Positions 9,855 to 18,898 are shown, counted from the first letter of the stretch. The stretch: DNA of 64,000 bases from CAVVZJ01 sp963752755 (GCA_963752755.1 CAVVZJ010000004.1:372001-436000), one strand, 5' to 3'. The notes: a model not told the origin generated them from the letters alone. Program-made: numbers and translations.

Positions 9855-10694
9855 ATGGCCATCTCCATCGCCGACACCGCCTGCGTCGATCCCCGGGCCG
9901 AGATCGCCGACGACGTCGAGATCGGCCCGTACTGCATCATCGGGCCCGACGTCCGAATCGGCCGCGGCACCCGGCTCCTCGGCCACGTCTGCCTTTACGG
10001 TCACACCTCGATCGGCGAGCAGAACGTCCTGCACCCGTTCTGCGTCATCGGCGGCGAGCCTCAGGACTACTCCTATCAAGGCACTCCGACCCGCGTCGAG
10101 ATCGGCGACCACAACATCATCCGCGAAGGGGTCACGATCAACCGCGGCACCGAGAAGGAGGACGGCCTCACGCGGCTCGGGAGCCATTGCTATCTCATGG
10201 CCAACTCCCACGTCGCCCACGACTGCAAGCTCGGCGATCGGATCACGATGGCCAACAACGTTCTGATGGGAGGTCATGTTCACGTCGAGTCGCTGGCGGC
10301 GATCTCCGGCGGCGTGGTCATCCACCACTTCGCCACGATCGGCGGCTACAGCTTCGTCGGCGGCCAGTCGCGGATCTATCACGACGTGCCGCCGTTCATG
10401 CTCGTGGACGGCAACCCCTCGAAGGTCCGCTGCATCAACGTCGTCGGCCTCCGTCGCAACGGCATCAGCCCCGAAGGGATCGACGCCTTGCACGAGGCTC
10501 ACCGCCTGATCTATCGCGCCAAGATGAGTCCGACCCACGCCCGCGAGATCCTCGATTCCCACGGCCACCTGACCCCCGAGGTCGAGCGCCTGCTCGCCTT
10601 CATCCAGGTCCAGCACGAGGGCAAGCACGGCCGCGGACGTGAACGACTCCGCTCCAGTATGGGTTCTCGCTCGACCGTCGGGGGGGCGGAATGA
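9855..10694 (+). CDS. lpxA: Acyl-[ACP]-UDP-N-acetylglucosamine O-acyltransferase
   Basis: LpxA transfers a 3-hydroxyacyl chain from ACP to UDP-GlcNAc, the first step of lipid A synthesis. The 279-residue product shows the hexapeptide-repeat left-handed beta-helix (DVEIGPYCIIGPDVRIGRGT and following), the insertion loop GGEPQDYSYQG, and MANSHVAHDCKLGD with the catalytic His. The C-terminal helical domain starts near VVGLRRNGIS. About 25 extra residues rich in Arg and Ser end the protein. The frame is intact. The ATG at 9855 gives the usual MAI start, with GAGG four bases before it; 9843 is an in-frame alternative. It lies 164 bases behind lpxC-fabZ, probably in the same transcription unit. Confidence 0.93.
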   Translation: MAISIADTACVDPRAEIADDVEIGPYCIIGPDVRIGRGTRLLGHVCLYGHTSIGEQNVLHPFCVIGGEPQDYSYQGTPTRVEIGDHNIIREGVTINRGTEKEDGLTRLGSHCYLMANSHVAHDCKLGDRITMANNVLMGGHVHVESLAAISGGVVIHHFATIGGYSFVGGQSRIYHDVPPFMLVDGNPSKVRCINVVGLRRNGISPEGIDALHEAHRLIYRAKMSPTHAREILDSHGHLTPEVERLLAFIQVQHEGKHGRGRERLRSSMGSRSTVGGAE

Positions 10695-10824
10695 CCTGCT
10701 GCTCGCGATCCATTCTCATTATCGCTTGTCCTGGCCTTCCTCTTGGGATCGATCGCCGGACAATCTCTCGAATTAACCCCTTTGGCCGCGCCTGCGGCGA
10801 GCTTCCCAGGATCAGGAGTGTTGC

Positions 10825-11961
10825 ATGAGTCGCTTGCGCGTCGCTGTGGTCGGCGTGGGTCATCTCGGGCGGCACCATGCCCGCGTGCTGGCCGGCTTGG
10901 CGGACGTCGAGCTGGTCGGCGTCGCCGACCGCCGGATCGAACAGGCCCGCGCCGTGGCCGAGCCGCTCGGCACCGAGGCGACCGACGACTACCGCACGCT
11001 CCTCGACCGCGTCGATGCGGTCTCGATCGCCGTGCCCACGACCCTCCACCGCGAGGTCGCCGGCGCCTTCCTCAAACGCGGCATCCCGGCCATGGTCGAG
11101 AAGCCGCTGGCCGGCAACGTCGCCGAGGCCGAGGAACTGGTCACGCTGGCCGAGTCGAAGGGGGTCGTGCTCCAGGTCGGCCACATCGAGCGGTTCAACC
11201 CCGCACTCAAGACGCTCGATGGACTGGCCCTCCGGCCCAAGTACGTCGAGGCCGAGCGCCTGGGCCTCTACTCCTTCCGATCGACCGACATCGGCGTCGT
11301 TCACGACCTGATGATCCACGACATCGACATCCTGCTCACGCTCGTCCCGGTCCCCGTCGTCGCCGTCTCGGCCCTCGGGTTGAGCCTCTTCGGGGGGCAC
11401 GAGGACATCGCCAAGGCCCGCATCTGGTTCGAGGACGGCACCATCGCCGACCTGACCGCCAGCCGCGCCAGCATGCACGCCGTCCGCAAGATGCGGCTCT
11501 GGGGCGCCGCGGGCTACGCCTCCCTCGACTTCCAGGCCCGGCAAGGTCAGATCGTCCGACCCTCCGACCGGCTCCGCCTCGGCCTGCTGGACACCGAGGG
11601 CGTCCACCTCACCGACCCCGCGGCGGTGAAGGCCCACCTGTTCGGCAAGGTCCTCCGTGTCGATCAGGTCCAGCCCGCAGCTTGCGATCAGCTCACCCTG
11701 GAGCTGGAAGAGTTCACCCGCTGTGTTCGCGACTCCACCCGCCCGACCGTCTCCGGTTCCGACGCCCTCCGCGCCCTTCGCCTGGCCGACCGGATCGTCC
11801 GGGGCATCGAGTCCCACGCCTGGGAAGGCATCCCCGAAGGCCCGACCGGTCCCCGTCTCTGGTCGGCGCCGCATGAGTCACTGCCCGAACCGAAGCTCTT
11901 CAAGTACGCACGATCCCCGAAGAGTGAGGCCGTCGGCGACCCGTCGCGGTCCGGCGAGTGA
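10825..11961 (+). CDS. Gfo/Idh/MocA-family NAD(P)-dependent oxidoreductase, GnnA-like candidate
   Basis: The 378-residue protein has a Rossmann fold at its start (VAVVGVGHLGRHHARVL), the family's EKP motif (AMVEKPLAGN), LQVGHIERFNPAL, and DLMIHDIDILLTL with the His of the catalytic pair. It directly follows lpxC-fabZ-lpxA. In some bacteria a Gfo/Idh/MocA enzyme in this very position is GnnA, which oxidises UDP-GlcNAc at C3 so that an aminotransferase (GnnB) can make the 3-amino sugar for amide-linked lipid A. No GnnB-like gene is in the window, so the assignment is an inference from position and family. The start at 10825 has AGGAG upstream. The frame is intact. Confidence 0.82.
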   Translation: MSRLRVAVVGVGHLGRHHARVLAGLADVELVGVADRRIEQARAVAEPLGTEATDDYRTLLDRVDAVSIAVPTTLHREVAGAFLKRGIPAMVEKPLAGNVAEAEELVTLAESKGVVLQVGHIERFNPALKTLDGLALRPKYVEAERLGLYSFRSTDIGVVHDLMIHDIDILLTLVPVPVVAVSALGLSLFGGHEDIAKARIWFEDGTIADLTASRASMHAVRKMRLWGAAGYASLDFQARQGQIVRPSDRLRLGLLDTEGVHLTDPAAVKAHLFGKVLRVDQVQPAACDQLTLELEEFTRCVRDSTRPTVSGSDALRALRLADRIVRGIESHAWEGIPEGPTGPRLWSAPHESLPEPKLFKYARSPKSEAVGDPSRSGE

Positions 11962-11988
11962 CCGCACGCCGCATCGCTAAGGGGCCTT

Positions 11989-12056
11989 CCAAGAACCACT
12001 TCGTGTAGGACAGCCGCCCCCGGCTGTCCCACACAAAACTCCGAAGTCGTTCTTGG
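11989..12056. repeat. 68-bp palindrome (type A, ACAGCCG/CGGCTGT core)
   Basis: The outer arms CCAAGAACCACTTCG (from 11989) and CGAAGTCGTTCTTGG (to 12056) pair with one mismatch. The inner arms GTGTAGGACAGCCG and CGGCTGTCCCACAC pair around a four-C loop with one mismatch. A palindrome with the same core lies at 47159-47205, also directly before a type B element. It sits 27 bases behind the oxidoreductase gene and could end its transcript. Confidence 0.7.
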
Positions 12057-12224
12057 ACGCCTCCTAACCTTTGAGACTCCTCGCTACTCTCCACCGCCGA
12101 CTCGGTGATCGTGGGCATGCCACCCAACTTCCTGGGCACCTTCAACTTTGGTGAACTTCAGGAGCTTTCGTGGTGGAGATCAGCGAGAAGTCTCATTTTT
12201 TTCCGCGAATCCGAGATGCTCGTA

Positions 12225-12378
12225 GGAGTTACGCAGTTGGCGGCGGCAGGAGGAGTAGGCCCGACTTCAGTCGGGACAGAAATTCTTGGACTCGTTGGAG
12301 TTCCAGCCCGACTGAACTCGGGCCTACTCCTTCCAACTCCGTCCAAAGCTTGGGCGAAGGAGCCAACGGCGTCACTCC
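12225..12378. repeat. Type B inverted-repeat element, copy 1 (154 bp)
   Basis: The ends are inverted repeats: GGAGTTACGCAGTTGGC on the left and GCCAACGGCGTCACTCC on the right. Nested inside is a second pair, GTAGGCCCGACTTCAGTCGGG (first 20 bases shown in part at 12255-12275) against 12307-12327 with one mismatch. It codes for nothing recognisable. Copy 2, of nearly equal length, is at 47223-47374. The build resembles a MITE or REP-like element without its own transposase. Confidence 0.65.
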
Positions 12379-12752
12379 TCGCTCGATGGCGGATGGTAGA
12401 TGGTCAATGACGACGGGAATCGTCCTCGCGAACCTTAGCCATTCTCCTCCGCCATCGACCTCGGAGGGTCGCGCGTGTCCTCGCCGATCGAAGTCGGACC
12501 CGCGGCCCCCAGGATCGGCCGAGGGTTTCGCGAACGAGCCCAGAGCGTCACTCCAAACGGCCAACGATCCTTCGCGATCGACCATTCGCGAGCCGACCTC
12601 GCATTCTTCTTCAACTCCGCTTGTCTTGCTCCGCAGCCATCGAGTATCCTGATGCTTTCGCGCCCACCCCGGCCTGCGCAGGGATCTGCGCCGAGCGAAT
12701 CAACGATTTCCGTCCCTCTCGACGACGGCTCGCCCGCAGAGGAAGGTTCACG

Positions 12753-13115
12753 ATGGCGTCCGAAGCCAAGGACAAAGACAAAGAGAAGAAGCCCAAGAAG
12801 GATGGCGCCGAGGCCAAGGCCGGCAAGGCCGAAGCGAAGGCCGGCAAGGCCGAGGCGAAGGCCGAAAAGGCTGAGAAGGCCGCCAAGCCGGCCGAGCCGC
12901 CTCGTCCGCCAGCCGATCCCCGCTTGAAGGTCATCAAGAAGTTCGAGAAACGCTTCTTGCCACGCGGCCCGCTTCGCGACCGTCAAAACGAGCTGCTCAA
13001 GCGCTGGAAGGCCGGTGACGACCACGGCGGCGTGACTGTCGAGGAGCTGAAGTCCCTCCTTAACGACTGGCGCGCCGACCAGGCCAGGCGAAAGCCCCGC
13101 CCCACCCCCGCCTGA
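12753..13115 (+). CDS. Lys/Ala-rich protein of unknown function
   Basis: The 120-residue product has a highly charged, probably disordered first half built on repeats of AKAGKAE and AEKAEKA, followed by a Pro-rich hinge and a compact second half (LKVIKKFEKRFLPRGPLRDR and KRWKAGDDHGGVTVEELKSL). The latter could be helical and contact nucleic acid or a protein. Similar Lys/Ala-rich tails occur in bacterial H1-like proteins, but the second half does not match that family by eye. AGAGGAAGG sits six bases before the ATG at 12753. It converges on the minus-strand gene at 13163. I do not assign a function. Confidence 0.6.
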   Translation: MASEAKDKDKEKKPKKDGAEAKAGKAEAKAGKAEAKAEKAEKAAKPAEPPRPPADPRLKVIKKFEKRFLPRGPLRDRQNELLKRWKAGDDHGGVTVEELKSLLNDWRADQARRKPRPTPA

Positions 13116-13162
13116 TCCCGCCGTCACGTTTCCCCTGGATGACCCGACCCCGGCCCGCCGTC

Positions 13163-14155
13163 TCACGACGCGACCGGGGTCAGCTCGTCCTGCTTCAAGC
13201 CACGATACCCCGTCGGCCGCTCCGCCGGACCGGTCAACGCCAGGCCGCTCCAGCCGCGGAAGCGGTCATACGTTCGCTGCATCTCGGCGAGGTCGTCGAA
13301 CCAGCCGACGACATAGCAGGCGCCGAACGTGTCGCCCGGCTGCGTCGCTCGACCGCCCAGTTCCTCGATCATGCAGACGTAACCGCGCTGGTGGCACCAC
13401 GCCTGATAAACGTCGTCCGGCTCCAGCGTCATCCCGGCCAGCCAGGGACCTTCCTTCCCCTCGCCCAGAACCACCTGATAGCCCCGGATGAACCGCTCGG
13501 GCACCGGTGTCTCGCCCCGGCGGTAGAGGAACCGGGCATCGGGCGGGAAGTCGCGGAGGAACTCGGTCGCGGGCACGATCGGCGGGTCGTTGTAGCTCAG
13601 ATAGACATGATCGAACCCCAGGCCGTTCTGGTGCTTGATGTGTCCGGGCATGTCCACGCGGAAGAACAGGCCCGGGGATTCCGAAACAGTCGTCACCCGG
13701 TCGGCGCTCAGGAAGTACCGCCCCTCCTCAGGGAAGATCAACGTCTGTTCCCACCACGATCCGGCCCGCTCGTGCGGCGGGTAAGCCACGTTCCACTGAT
13801 ACCGCTGCTTGACCGCGACGAACGTCTCACCCCGAATGACCTCCTGCGGCAGGCGCTTCGCCTGCGTGCAGATCTGGGGACCTTCGACGTAACGCTTCGG
13901 GATGTCGCCGTGGACGAGGTTTCCGAACTCGTACTGGCCCTCCGGCACCGGCATGCCCTTCGGCGCCGGTTCCAGCAGGAAATCGACGATGCTCAGGCCG
14001 AATCCGAGGTCCCTCGCACCCGACTTCCTGTCCCGGAACGATCCCGCCGCCACGCCCGAGACGTAACCCTCCCGCACCACCGCCGCGCGGTAATGGGGTG
14101 TCTCGATCTCGATCCGCTCCGGCGTCGTCCTCACGGTCACCTGTTTCGCCTGCAT
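13163..14155 (-). CDS. Conserved-looking protein of unknown function, possibly sugar-related
   Basis: The intact 330-residue frame has no signal peptide or membrane helix. Its composition is rich in aromatic residues and beta-strand-like stretches (IEIETPHYRAAVVREGYVSG, WWEQTLIFPEEGRYFLSADR, LGFDHVYLSYNDPP). Such patterns are seen in beta-sandwich proteins of carbohydrate metabolism, but I do not recognise a family motif and make no functional claim. The ATG at 14155 is the first in the frame. The gene is divergent from alanine dehydrogenase, with about 100 bases between them, so a shared control region is possible. Confidence 0.65.
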   Translation of the reverse strand: MQAKQVTVRTTPERIEIETPHYRAAVVREGYVSGVAAGSFRDRKSGARDLGFGLSIVDFLLEPAPKGMPVPEGQYEFGNLVHGDIPKRYVEGPQICTQAKRLPQEVIRGETFVAVKQRYQWNVAYPPHERAGSWWEQTLIFPEEGRYFLSADRVTTVSESPGLFFRVDMPGHIKHQNGLGFDHVYLSYNDPPIVPATEFLRDFPPDARFLYRRGETPVPERFIRGYQVVLGEGKEGPWLAGMTLEPDDVYQAWCHQRGYVCMIEELGGRATQPGDTFGACYVVGWFDDLAEMQRTYDRFRGWSGLALTGPAERPTGYRGLKQDELTPVAS

Positions 14156-14259
14156 CCTCGCCTCCCGACCTCGACGCGTCTTGAATCGCCCAGCCCCGTC
14201 TGTTCGAATGGGTCGCGACCCCCCTCCCGAGTCGTCCGCCCTCCCAGGAGTTCCCCACG

Positions 14260-15681
14260 ATGATCGTCGGCGTGCCCAAGGAGATCAAGGCGGACGAGTA
14301 CCGGGTCGCCATGCTGCCGGTCGGGGCCGAGGAGCTGACGGCGGCCGGTCACACCGTCCTGATCGAGGCCGGCGCGGGGACGGGCAGCGGCCTGACCGAC
14401 CCGCAATACGCCGCCGCCGGCGCCGAGATCGTCCCCGACGCCGCCGCCATCTGGGCCCGCGCGGACCTGATCGTGAAGGTCAAGGAGCCGCAGGCGACCG
14501 AGTGGCCCTTGATGCGTCCCGATCAGGTCGTGTTCACCTACTTCCACTTCGCCGCCGATGAGAAGCTGACCCGCGCCGTCCTCGACAGCCGGATCACCGC
14601 CATCGCCTACGAGACGATCCGCGACCCTGCCGGCCGCCTGCCCTTGCTGACGCCCATGAGCGAGGTGGCCGGCCGGATGAGCATCCAGGAAGGGGCCAAG
14701 TACCTCGAACGCCCCCAGGAAGGCCGCGGCATCCTGCTGGCGGGCGTGCCGGGCGTGGCCCCGGCCGAGGTGGCGATCCTCGGCGGCGGCGTCGTCGGCT
14801 CCAACGCCGCCCGCGTCGCCGCCGGGCTCGGGGCCAACGTCCGCATCCTCGACGTCAACCTCGACCGCCTCCGCTACCTCGACGAGATCATGCCGCCGAA
14901 CGTCACGACGCTCTATTCCGATCGGCACACGATCCTCGAATCGATCGAGCGCGCCGACCTCGTCATCGGCGCCGTCCTGATCCCCGGCGCCCGGGCCCCG
15001 CGGCTCGTCCGCAAGGAGGACCTGCAGCGGATGAAGCCCGGCGCCGTGATCGTCGATGTGGCGATCGACCAGGGCGGCTGCATCGAGACCAGCCGGCCGA
15101 CCACCCACCACGAGCCGACCTACGTCGTCGACGACGTCGTCCACTACTGCGTGACCAACATGCCCGGCGCCGTCGGCCGGACCAGCACGTATGCCCTCTG
15201 CAACGTCACCTTGCCTTACGTCCTCCAGTTCGCGAACAAGGGCTGGCAGGCCGTCTGCGCCGCCTCGCCGCACATCGCCGAGGGTGTCAACATCGACCGC
15301 GGCCGCGTCACCAACCGCGCCGTCGCCGAGACGTTCGGCCTGCCGCTGGCCGCGCCGACCGCGCTGATTCTCCGCTCCTCCCCAGCAACAATTCCCCGGA
15401 GCCGTACCGACATGGCCGACGAACACAATCACGATCACGACCACGACCACGAGCACCAAGAGATCGAGCTGGCCATCGACACCCAGACCCAGATCTTCCT
15501 GGAGATGCGCCGGCAGAACGTCGAGATGCTCAAGATCGCCGCCCAGGTCGCCGGCTACGGCGAGGCCCGCAGCCCGCTCAAGCCCGACGAGGTCCGGCAG
15601 GCTCTCGATCGGATCTGGAACATCTACTCGGAGTTTTACGAGTGGATCGATCCCGAGCAGGCCGAGGACGAGGAGGAGTGA
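14260..15681 (+). CDS. ald: Alanine dehydrogenase, joined in frame to a small His-rich protein
   Basis: Residues 1 to about 370 are alanine dehydrogenase, which interconverts L-alanine and pyruvate with NAD. Motifs are VGVPKEIKADEYRVAM, LIVKVKEPQ with the substrate Lys, FTYFHFAADE with the catalytic His, the NAD fold AILGGGVVGSNAARVA, and VDVAIDQGGC. The frame then reads on through a non-family linker (LRSSPATIPRS) into a 90-residue segment starting MADEHNHDHDHDHEHQE at 15412. That segment has its own CCGGAG Shine-Dalgarno sequence, and its helical body ends in WIDPEQAEDEEE. Alanine dehydrogenases normally stop near the linker, so either a one-base error removed a stop at about 15340-15375 or the two are truly fused. 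Confidence 0.85.
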   Translation: MIVGVPKEIKADEYRVAMLPVGAEELTAAGHTVLIEAGAGTGSGLTDPQYAAAGAEIVPDAAAIWARADLIVKVKEPQATEWPLMRPDQVVFTYFHFAADEKLTRAVLDSRITAIAYETIRDPAGRLPLLTPMSEVAGRMSIQEGAKYLERPQEGRGILLAGVPGVAPAEVAILGGGVVGSNAARVAAGLGANVRILDVNLDRLRYLDEIMPPNVTTLYSDRHTILESIERADLVIGAVLIPGARAPRLVRKEDLQRMKPGAVIVDVAIDQGGCIETSRPTTHHEPTYVVDDVVHYCVTNMPGAVGRTSTYALCNVTLPYVLQFANKGWQAVCAASPHIAEGVNIDRGRVTNRAVAETFGLPLAAPTALILRSSPATIPRSRTDMADEHNHDHDHDHEHQEIELAIDTQTQIFLEMRRQNVEMLKIAAQVAGYGEARSPLKPDEVRQALDRIWNIYSEFYEWIDPEQAEDEEE

Positions 15682-15682
15682 G

Positions 15683-16766
15683 TTGACCACCCCGGTTGCC
15701 GAGTCGCTCGCGACCGTCGACTGGGTCGGCGACGCCGCCAACGGCTTCGTCCGCCTGATCGACCAGACCCGGCTGCCGACCGAGTTGGTCCACCTCGATT
15801 GCCGTGGACGTGCCGACCGTCTGGGAGGCGATCAAGATCTCCGCGTCCGCGGCGCCCCGGCGATCGGGGTCGCCGCGGCCTACGGCGCGGTGATCGGCGC
15901 CCGCTCGCAGGGGCGCGACGACCCGGCCACCGTCCGCTCCGCCCTCCGCGACGCCACCACCTTCCTCCGCACCAGCCGACCCACCGCCGTCAACCTCTTC
16001 TGGGCCCTCGACCGGATGGATCGCGTCGCCGAGGCGTCCCCCGACCTCGACGGCCCCGCCCTCCTGGACCGCCTGCTCGCCGAGGCCCATGCCATCGCCG
16101 AGCGAGGACAAGGCGATGTGCCGCGCCATCGGCCGCCACGGCGCCGAGCTGGTCGCGCCCGGCTCCGGCATCCTCACCCACTGCAACGCCGGCGGCCTCG
16201 CCACCGCCGACTACGGCACCGCCCTCGCCGTCCTCTTCTCGGCCCACGAGCAGGGCAAGCCGATCCACGTCTTCGCCGACGAGACCCGCCCCCTGCTTCA
16301 GGGCTCCCGCCTCACCGCCTGGGAACTCCAGCGCCGCGGCGTGCCCGTGACCCTGATCTGCGACAACATGGCCGCCCAGGTCATGAAGGAGGGCAAGGTC
16401 CAGCTCGTCGTCGTCGGCGCCGACCGGATCGCGGCCAACGGCGACACCGCCAACAAGATCGGCACCTACGGCGTCGCCCTGCTGGCGAAGGCCCACGGCA
16501 TCCCCTTCTACGTCGCCGCCCCCTCCAGCACCTTCGACCTCTCCTTGCCCGACGGCTCCTCCATCCCGATCGAGCAGCGCGACCCCCGCGAGATCACCGC
16601 CGGCTTCGGCCGCGTCACCGCCCCCGACGGGATCTCTGTCTATAACCCCGCCTTCGACGTCACCCCCGCCGCCCTGATCGCCGGCATCATCACCGAGCGC
16701 GGCGTGATCCGCCCCGTCAACCGCGAGACCATCCACGACACGCTCGATGCCGCCACAACCCCCTGA
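15683..16766 (+). CDS. mtnA: S-methyl-5-thioribose-1-phosphate isomerase, frame broken
   Basis: MtnA turns methylthioribose 1-phosphate into methylthioribulose 1-phosphate in the methionine salvage pathway. Family motifs are RGAPAIGVAAAYG, SGILTHCNAGGLAT with the catalytic Cys, ADETRPLLQGSRLTAWEL, and VVGADRIAANGDTANKIGTY with the catalytic Asp. A short segment between about 15798 and 15838 is read in a different frame (VDVPTVWEAIKI), and a further shift lies near 16103, where GCCGAGCGAGG seems to have one extra C. The start is a TTG at 15683, one base behind the preceding stop codon, with GGAGGAG inside the end of the upstream gene, so translation is probably coupled. Confidence 0.85.
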
Positions 16767-16821
16767 TCCCGATCGGTGTGGCGGGGAGAAGGGGGCCGAC
16801 CTGGCTCCCTTCGGCGACGGC

Positions 16822-17823
16822 CTACCCGGCGACAGGTCGCGACCCGCGCCCTCGTCGCGAACGGAGCCGGTTCAGACCGATCAGCCCCAGGCCGCCGACG
16901 GACAGCAGGGCCCAGCTCGACGGTTCGGGGACGACGCTCACGCGGAAGTTGTCCACCAGGCCGAAGCTCAGGGCTGGGTTGTTGGAGATCGAGGTGAAGA
17001 TGTCGGCGTAGATCACGCCGACGCCGCCGGTCATGTCCACGACCGTGCCACCGTTGCTGTTGTCGATCGTGCCGATCCAGTGGCCGTCCACCTCGAACCG
17101 GGCGACGCCGGGGTTGCTCGTGAGGCCCGAGCCGATGGCGGTGGAGTCCACGAGGATCCGCATCGTGTGCCAGGCGAATCCACCCGAGCCATTGAGGGTC
17201 GTGCCGGTCTGCTGGGGGTAATTCGCCTGCTGCAAGGCCGGCGGTGACTGGCCGGGGAACCACGAGGAGAGCAGGGGATCGGAGTTGTTGTTCGAGGTCA
17301 GGGCGGGGTTGTACTGGCGGCTCTCGATGAACTGCTCGCCCTTGTTCTTGAAGAGTTCCCAATCGCGGGCGGCTCCGCCCTCGCCGGAGATGATCAGGGA
17401 GGCCCCGTCGCGGCCGGCGTCGCCGCCGTTGAGGCCGACTCCGCCTCCGAGGAACTCGGTCGAGCCGGTCCCGCCGGCCGGGAACGGCCCGTTGGCGTTG
17501 ATCCAGAAGTCGAACTCCACGCCGTACTGGCCCGAGAGGTTCAGGCCAGTCACGACCGCGTTCAACTCGTTCACCGTGCCGCTGGAGATGTTGGCCGCCA
17601 TGCGGAGGCCCAGGGTTGTGCCGTCGGTGGTATGCGGCGCGACGGGGATGCCCAGGGCGCTGTAGTCGAACCCGAAGGCCGCGGAGGCGTCGGACGTCTT
17701 GTTGATCGTCCAGTTGGCCCCACCTGACATGTCGTCGTAGAAGATCTCGCCGGCCGGGGCCGCGGCCGGTGCGGCTAGTAACAACAAGGCCAGCGATCCG
17801 TACCAGGGGAACTGACGCATCAT
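16822..17823 (-). CDS. PEP-CTERM sorted exported protein, lectin-like
   Basis: The product of about 333 residues has an N-terminal signal peptide (WYGSLALLLLAAPAAAPAGE) and a C-terminal PEP-CTERM tripartite sorting tail: VPEPSSWALL, a hydrophobic helix and an Arg-rich end. Exosortase is known to cut such tails and place the protein on the cell surface or in exopolysaccharide. The body is rich in Gly, Asn and Ser with beta-strands (VEFDFWINANGPFP, FEVDGHWIGTIDNSNGG), recalling concanavalin-like folds, but I see no firm family motif. The start at 17823 follows a GAGTATGGGTG stretch; upstream codons in this frame do not look like a leader. No exosortase gene is in the window. Confidence 0.8.
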   Translation of the reverse strand: MMRQFPWYGSLALLLLAAPAAAPAGEIFYDDMSGGANWTINKTSDASAAFGFDYSALGIPVAPHTTDGTTLGLRMAANISSGTVNELNAVVTGLNLSGQYGVEFDFWINANGPFPAGGTGSTEFLGGGVGLNGGDAGRDGASLIISGEGGAARDWELFKNKGEQFIESRQYNPALTSNNNSDPLLSSWFPGQSPPALQQANYPQQTGTTLNGSGGFAWHTMRILVDSTAIGSGLTSNPGVARFEVDGHWIGTIDNSNGGTVVDMTGGVGVIYADIFTSISNNPALSFGLVDNFRVSVVPEPSSWALLSVGGLGLIGLNRLRSRRGRGSRPVAG

Positions 17824-17989
17824 CACCCATACTCCCGAACTAATGGTCAATCCCATGTCCAGGCCGGACGGCCCGACCCAGCTCGAGACGCGAGACATCC
17901 GACGTCGGACGTCCACCGATCCGCACTGGCCGTCGGTCTCGTCTTAGGGAGGACTCCGCAGCCGGGGGACAGGCCATATCCTGATCGGA

Positions 17990-18898
17990 TCACCCGAACA
18001 ATTCAAGAGAATTCGCGACGCTCGTACGCTTTTGATAAACTTGGCCGATGCCCGGCGCAATGACGCGGGGCCGTTCGGGCAGGTAGGCTGGCACGGCCGA
18101 CCGAGAGACCGGCGGATGACCGGGCCAGGTGGGAGCGGCCCCGGCCATCCGCTGGACGGTGACGAGGTCGCACCGTTTAGGACACGGCGGCCGACGCCCG
18201 ACGCCGACGGCGCAGAGGAGGCACCCGAACGGCACCAGCGCCGACGCGGCCGCGACCAGCGTGGACGGCTCGGGGACCGCCGTGACGTTACCCTGGGCCG
18301 CAAAACCGGTGTTGTTCGTGTTCGTATAATCGGAGTTCGCGACAAAAATGTGGGCACCGGCCAAGGTGCCGAGGGCATTCGGCGTCAGGACGCTGGCGTC
18401 GGTCGTCCAATTCGCGGTCGTCGCCGTCAGGTGAAGGGTGATCGTCCTGAAGGCGTTCTTGAACCCGTCCGCGTTGTCGAGGACGAAGTTGAAGGCGCCG
18501 AATCCGTCGAGGTTGCTGCCGTCGTCGCGCGAGAAGCTCGGGGCGTCGGTGCCGCCGCCGACGACCTGCGGCTGGGTCACGTTATCGTAGGTGAAGCTAA
18601 TGCCGGTCCCGTTCACGTTGAGGCCGATCGACCCGCCGTCGCCGAACAGAAAGTGCTCTCCACCCGGCGACGAGTCCAGCCCGGTGAAGGTGATGTCGGC
18701 CATCGTCGTGCTGGTCGCCGTAACAGCCACTGTCCCATACGGCCCAGGGTACCCGCTGAGCGCCGGGTTCCCCGAACTCAGGGACAGGGTCAAGACGGCC
18801 GAGGCGGTCCCGGGGGAGAACGCCAGGCTTGCCAATGCGAGCGACATCAGCGCCAGCTTCGGGACGCCGCGACGTGCGGCGTGAATCAAGAGCATCAT
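17990..18898 (-). CDS. PEP-CTERM-type exported protein with an atypical long tail
   Basis: The 302-residue frame begins with a signal peptide (LALMSLALASLAFSPGTASA). Its Gly/Ser/Thr/Asn-rich body resembles secreted planctomycete proteins, and AVPEPSTLVAAASALVPFGC followed by a hydrophobic stretch is a PEP-CTERM motif. Normally the protein would end after a few Arg residues; here about 70 more residues rich in Pro, Arg and Ala follow. This suggests that a frame break near 18200 removed the true stop. GGAGAGA lies just before the start. It is transcribed in the same direction as the PEP-CTERM gene at 16822, about 170 bases away. Confidence 0.75.
   Translation of the reverse strand: MMLLIHAARRGVPKLALMSLALASLAFSPGTASAVLTLSLSSGNPALSGYPGPYGTVAVTATSTTMADITFTGLDSSPGGEHFLFGDGGSIGLNVNGTGISFTYDNVTQPQVVGGGTDAPSFSRDDGSNLDGFGAFNFVLDNADGFKNAFRTITLHLTATTANWTTDASVLTPNALGTLAGAHIFVANSDYTNTNNTGFAAQGNVTAVPEPSTLVAAASALVPFGCLLCAVGVGRRPPCPKRCDLVTVQRMAGAAPTWPGHPPVSRSAVPAYLPERPRVIAPGIGQVYQKRTSVANSLELFG

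Larger units (their letters stand above)
11962..12752. other. Repeat-bearing intergenic region
   Basis: About 790 bases without a convincing gene. It holds the palindrome at 11989-12056, the inverted-repeat element at 12225-12378 and, at about 12495-12560, what may be a decayed partial copy of the latter (GAAGTCGGACCC and GCGTCACTCC recur there). The open frames here are chance frames across these repeats. Confidence 0.55.

Noticed and set aside
12105..12652. Possible genes of 100-160 codons in all frames
   Set aside because: They run through the inverted-repeat elements, differ in no way from chance frames and lack ribosome sites.
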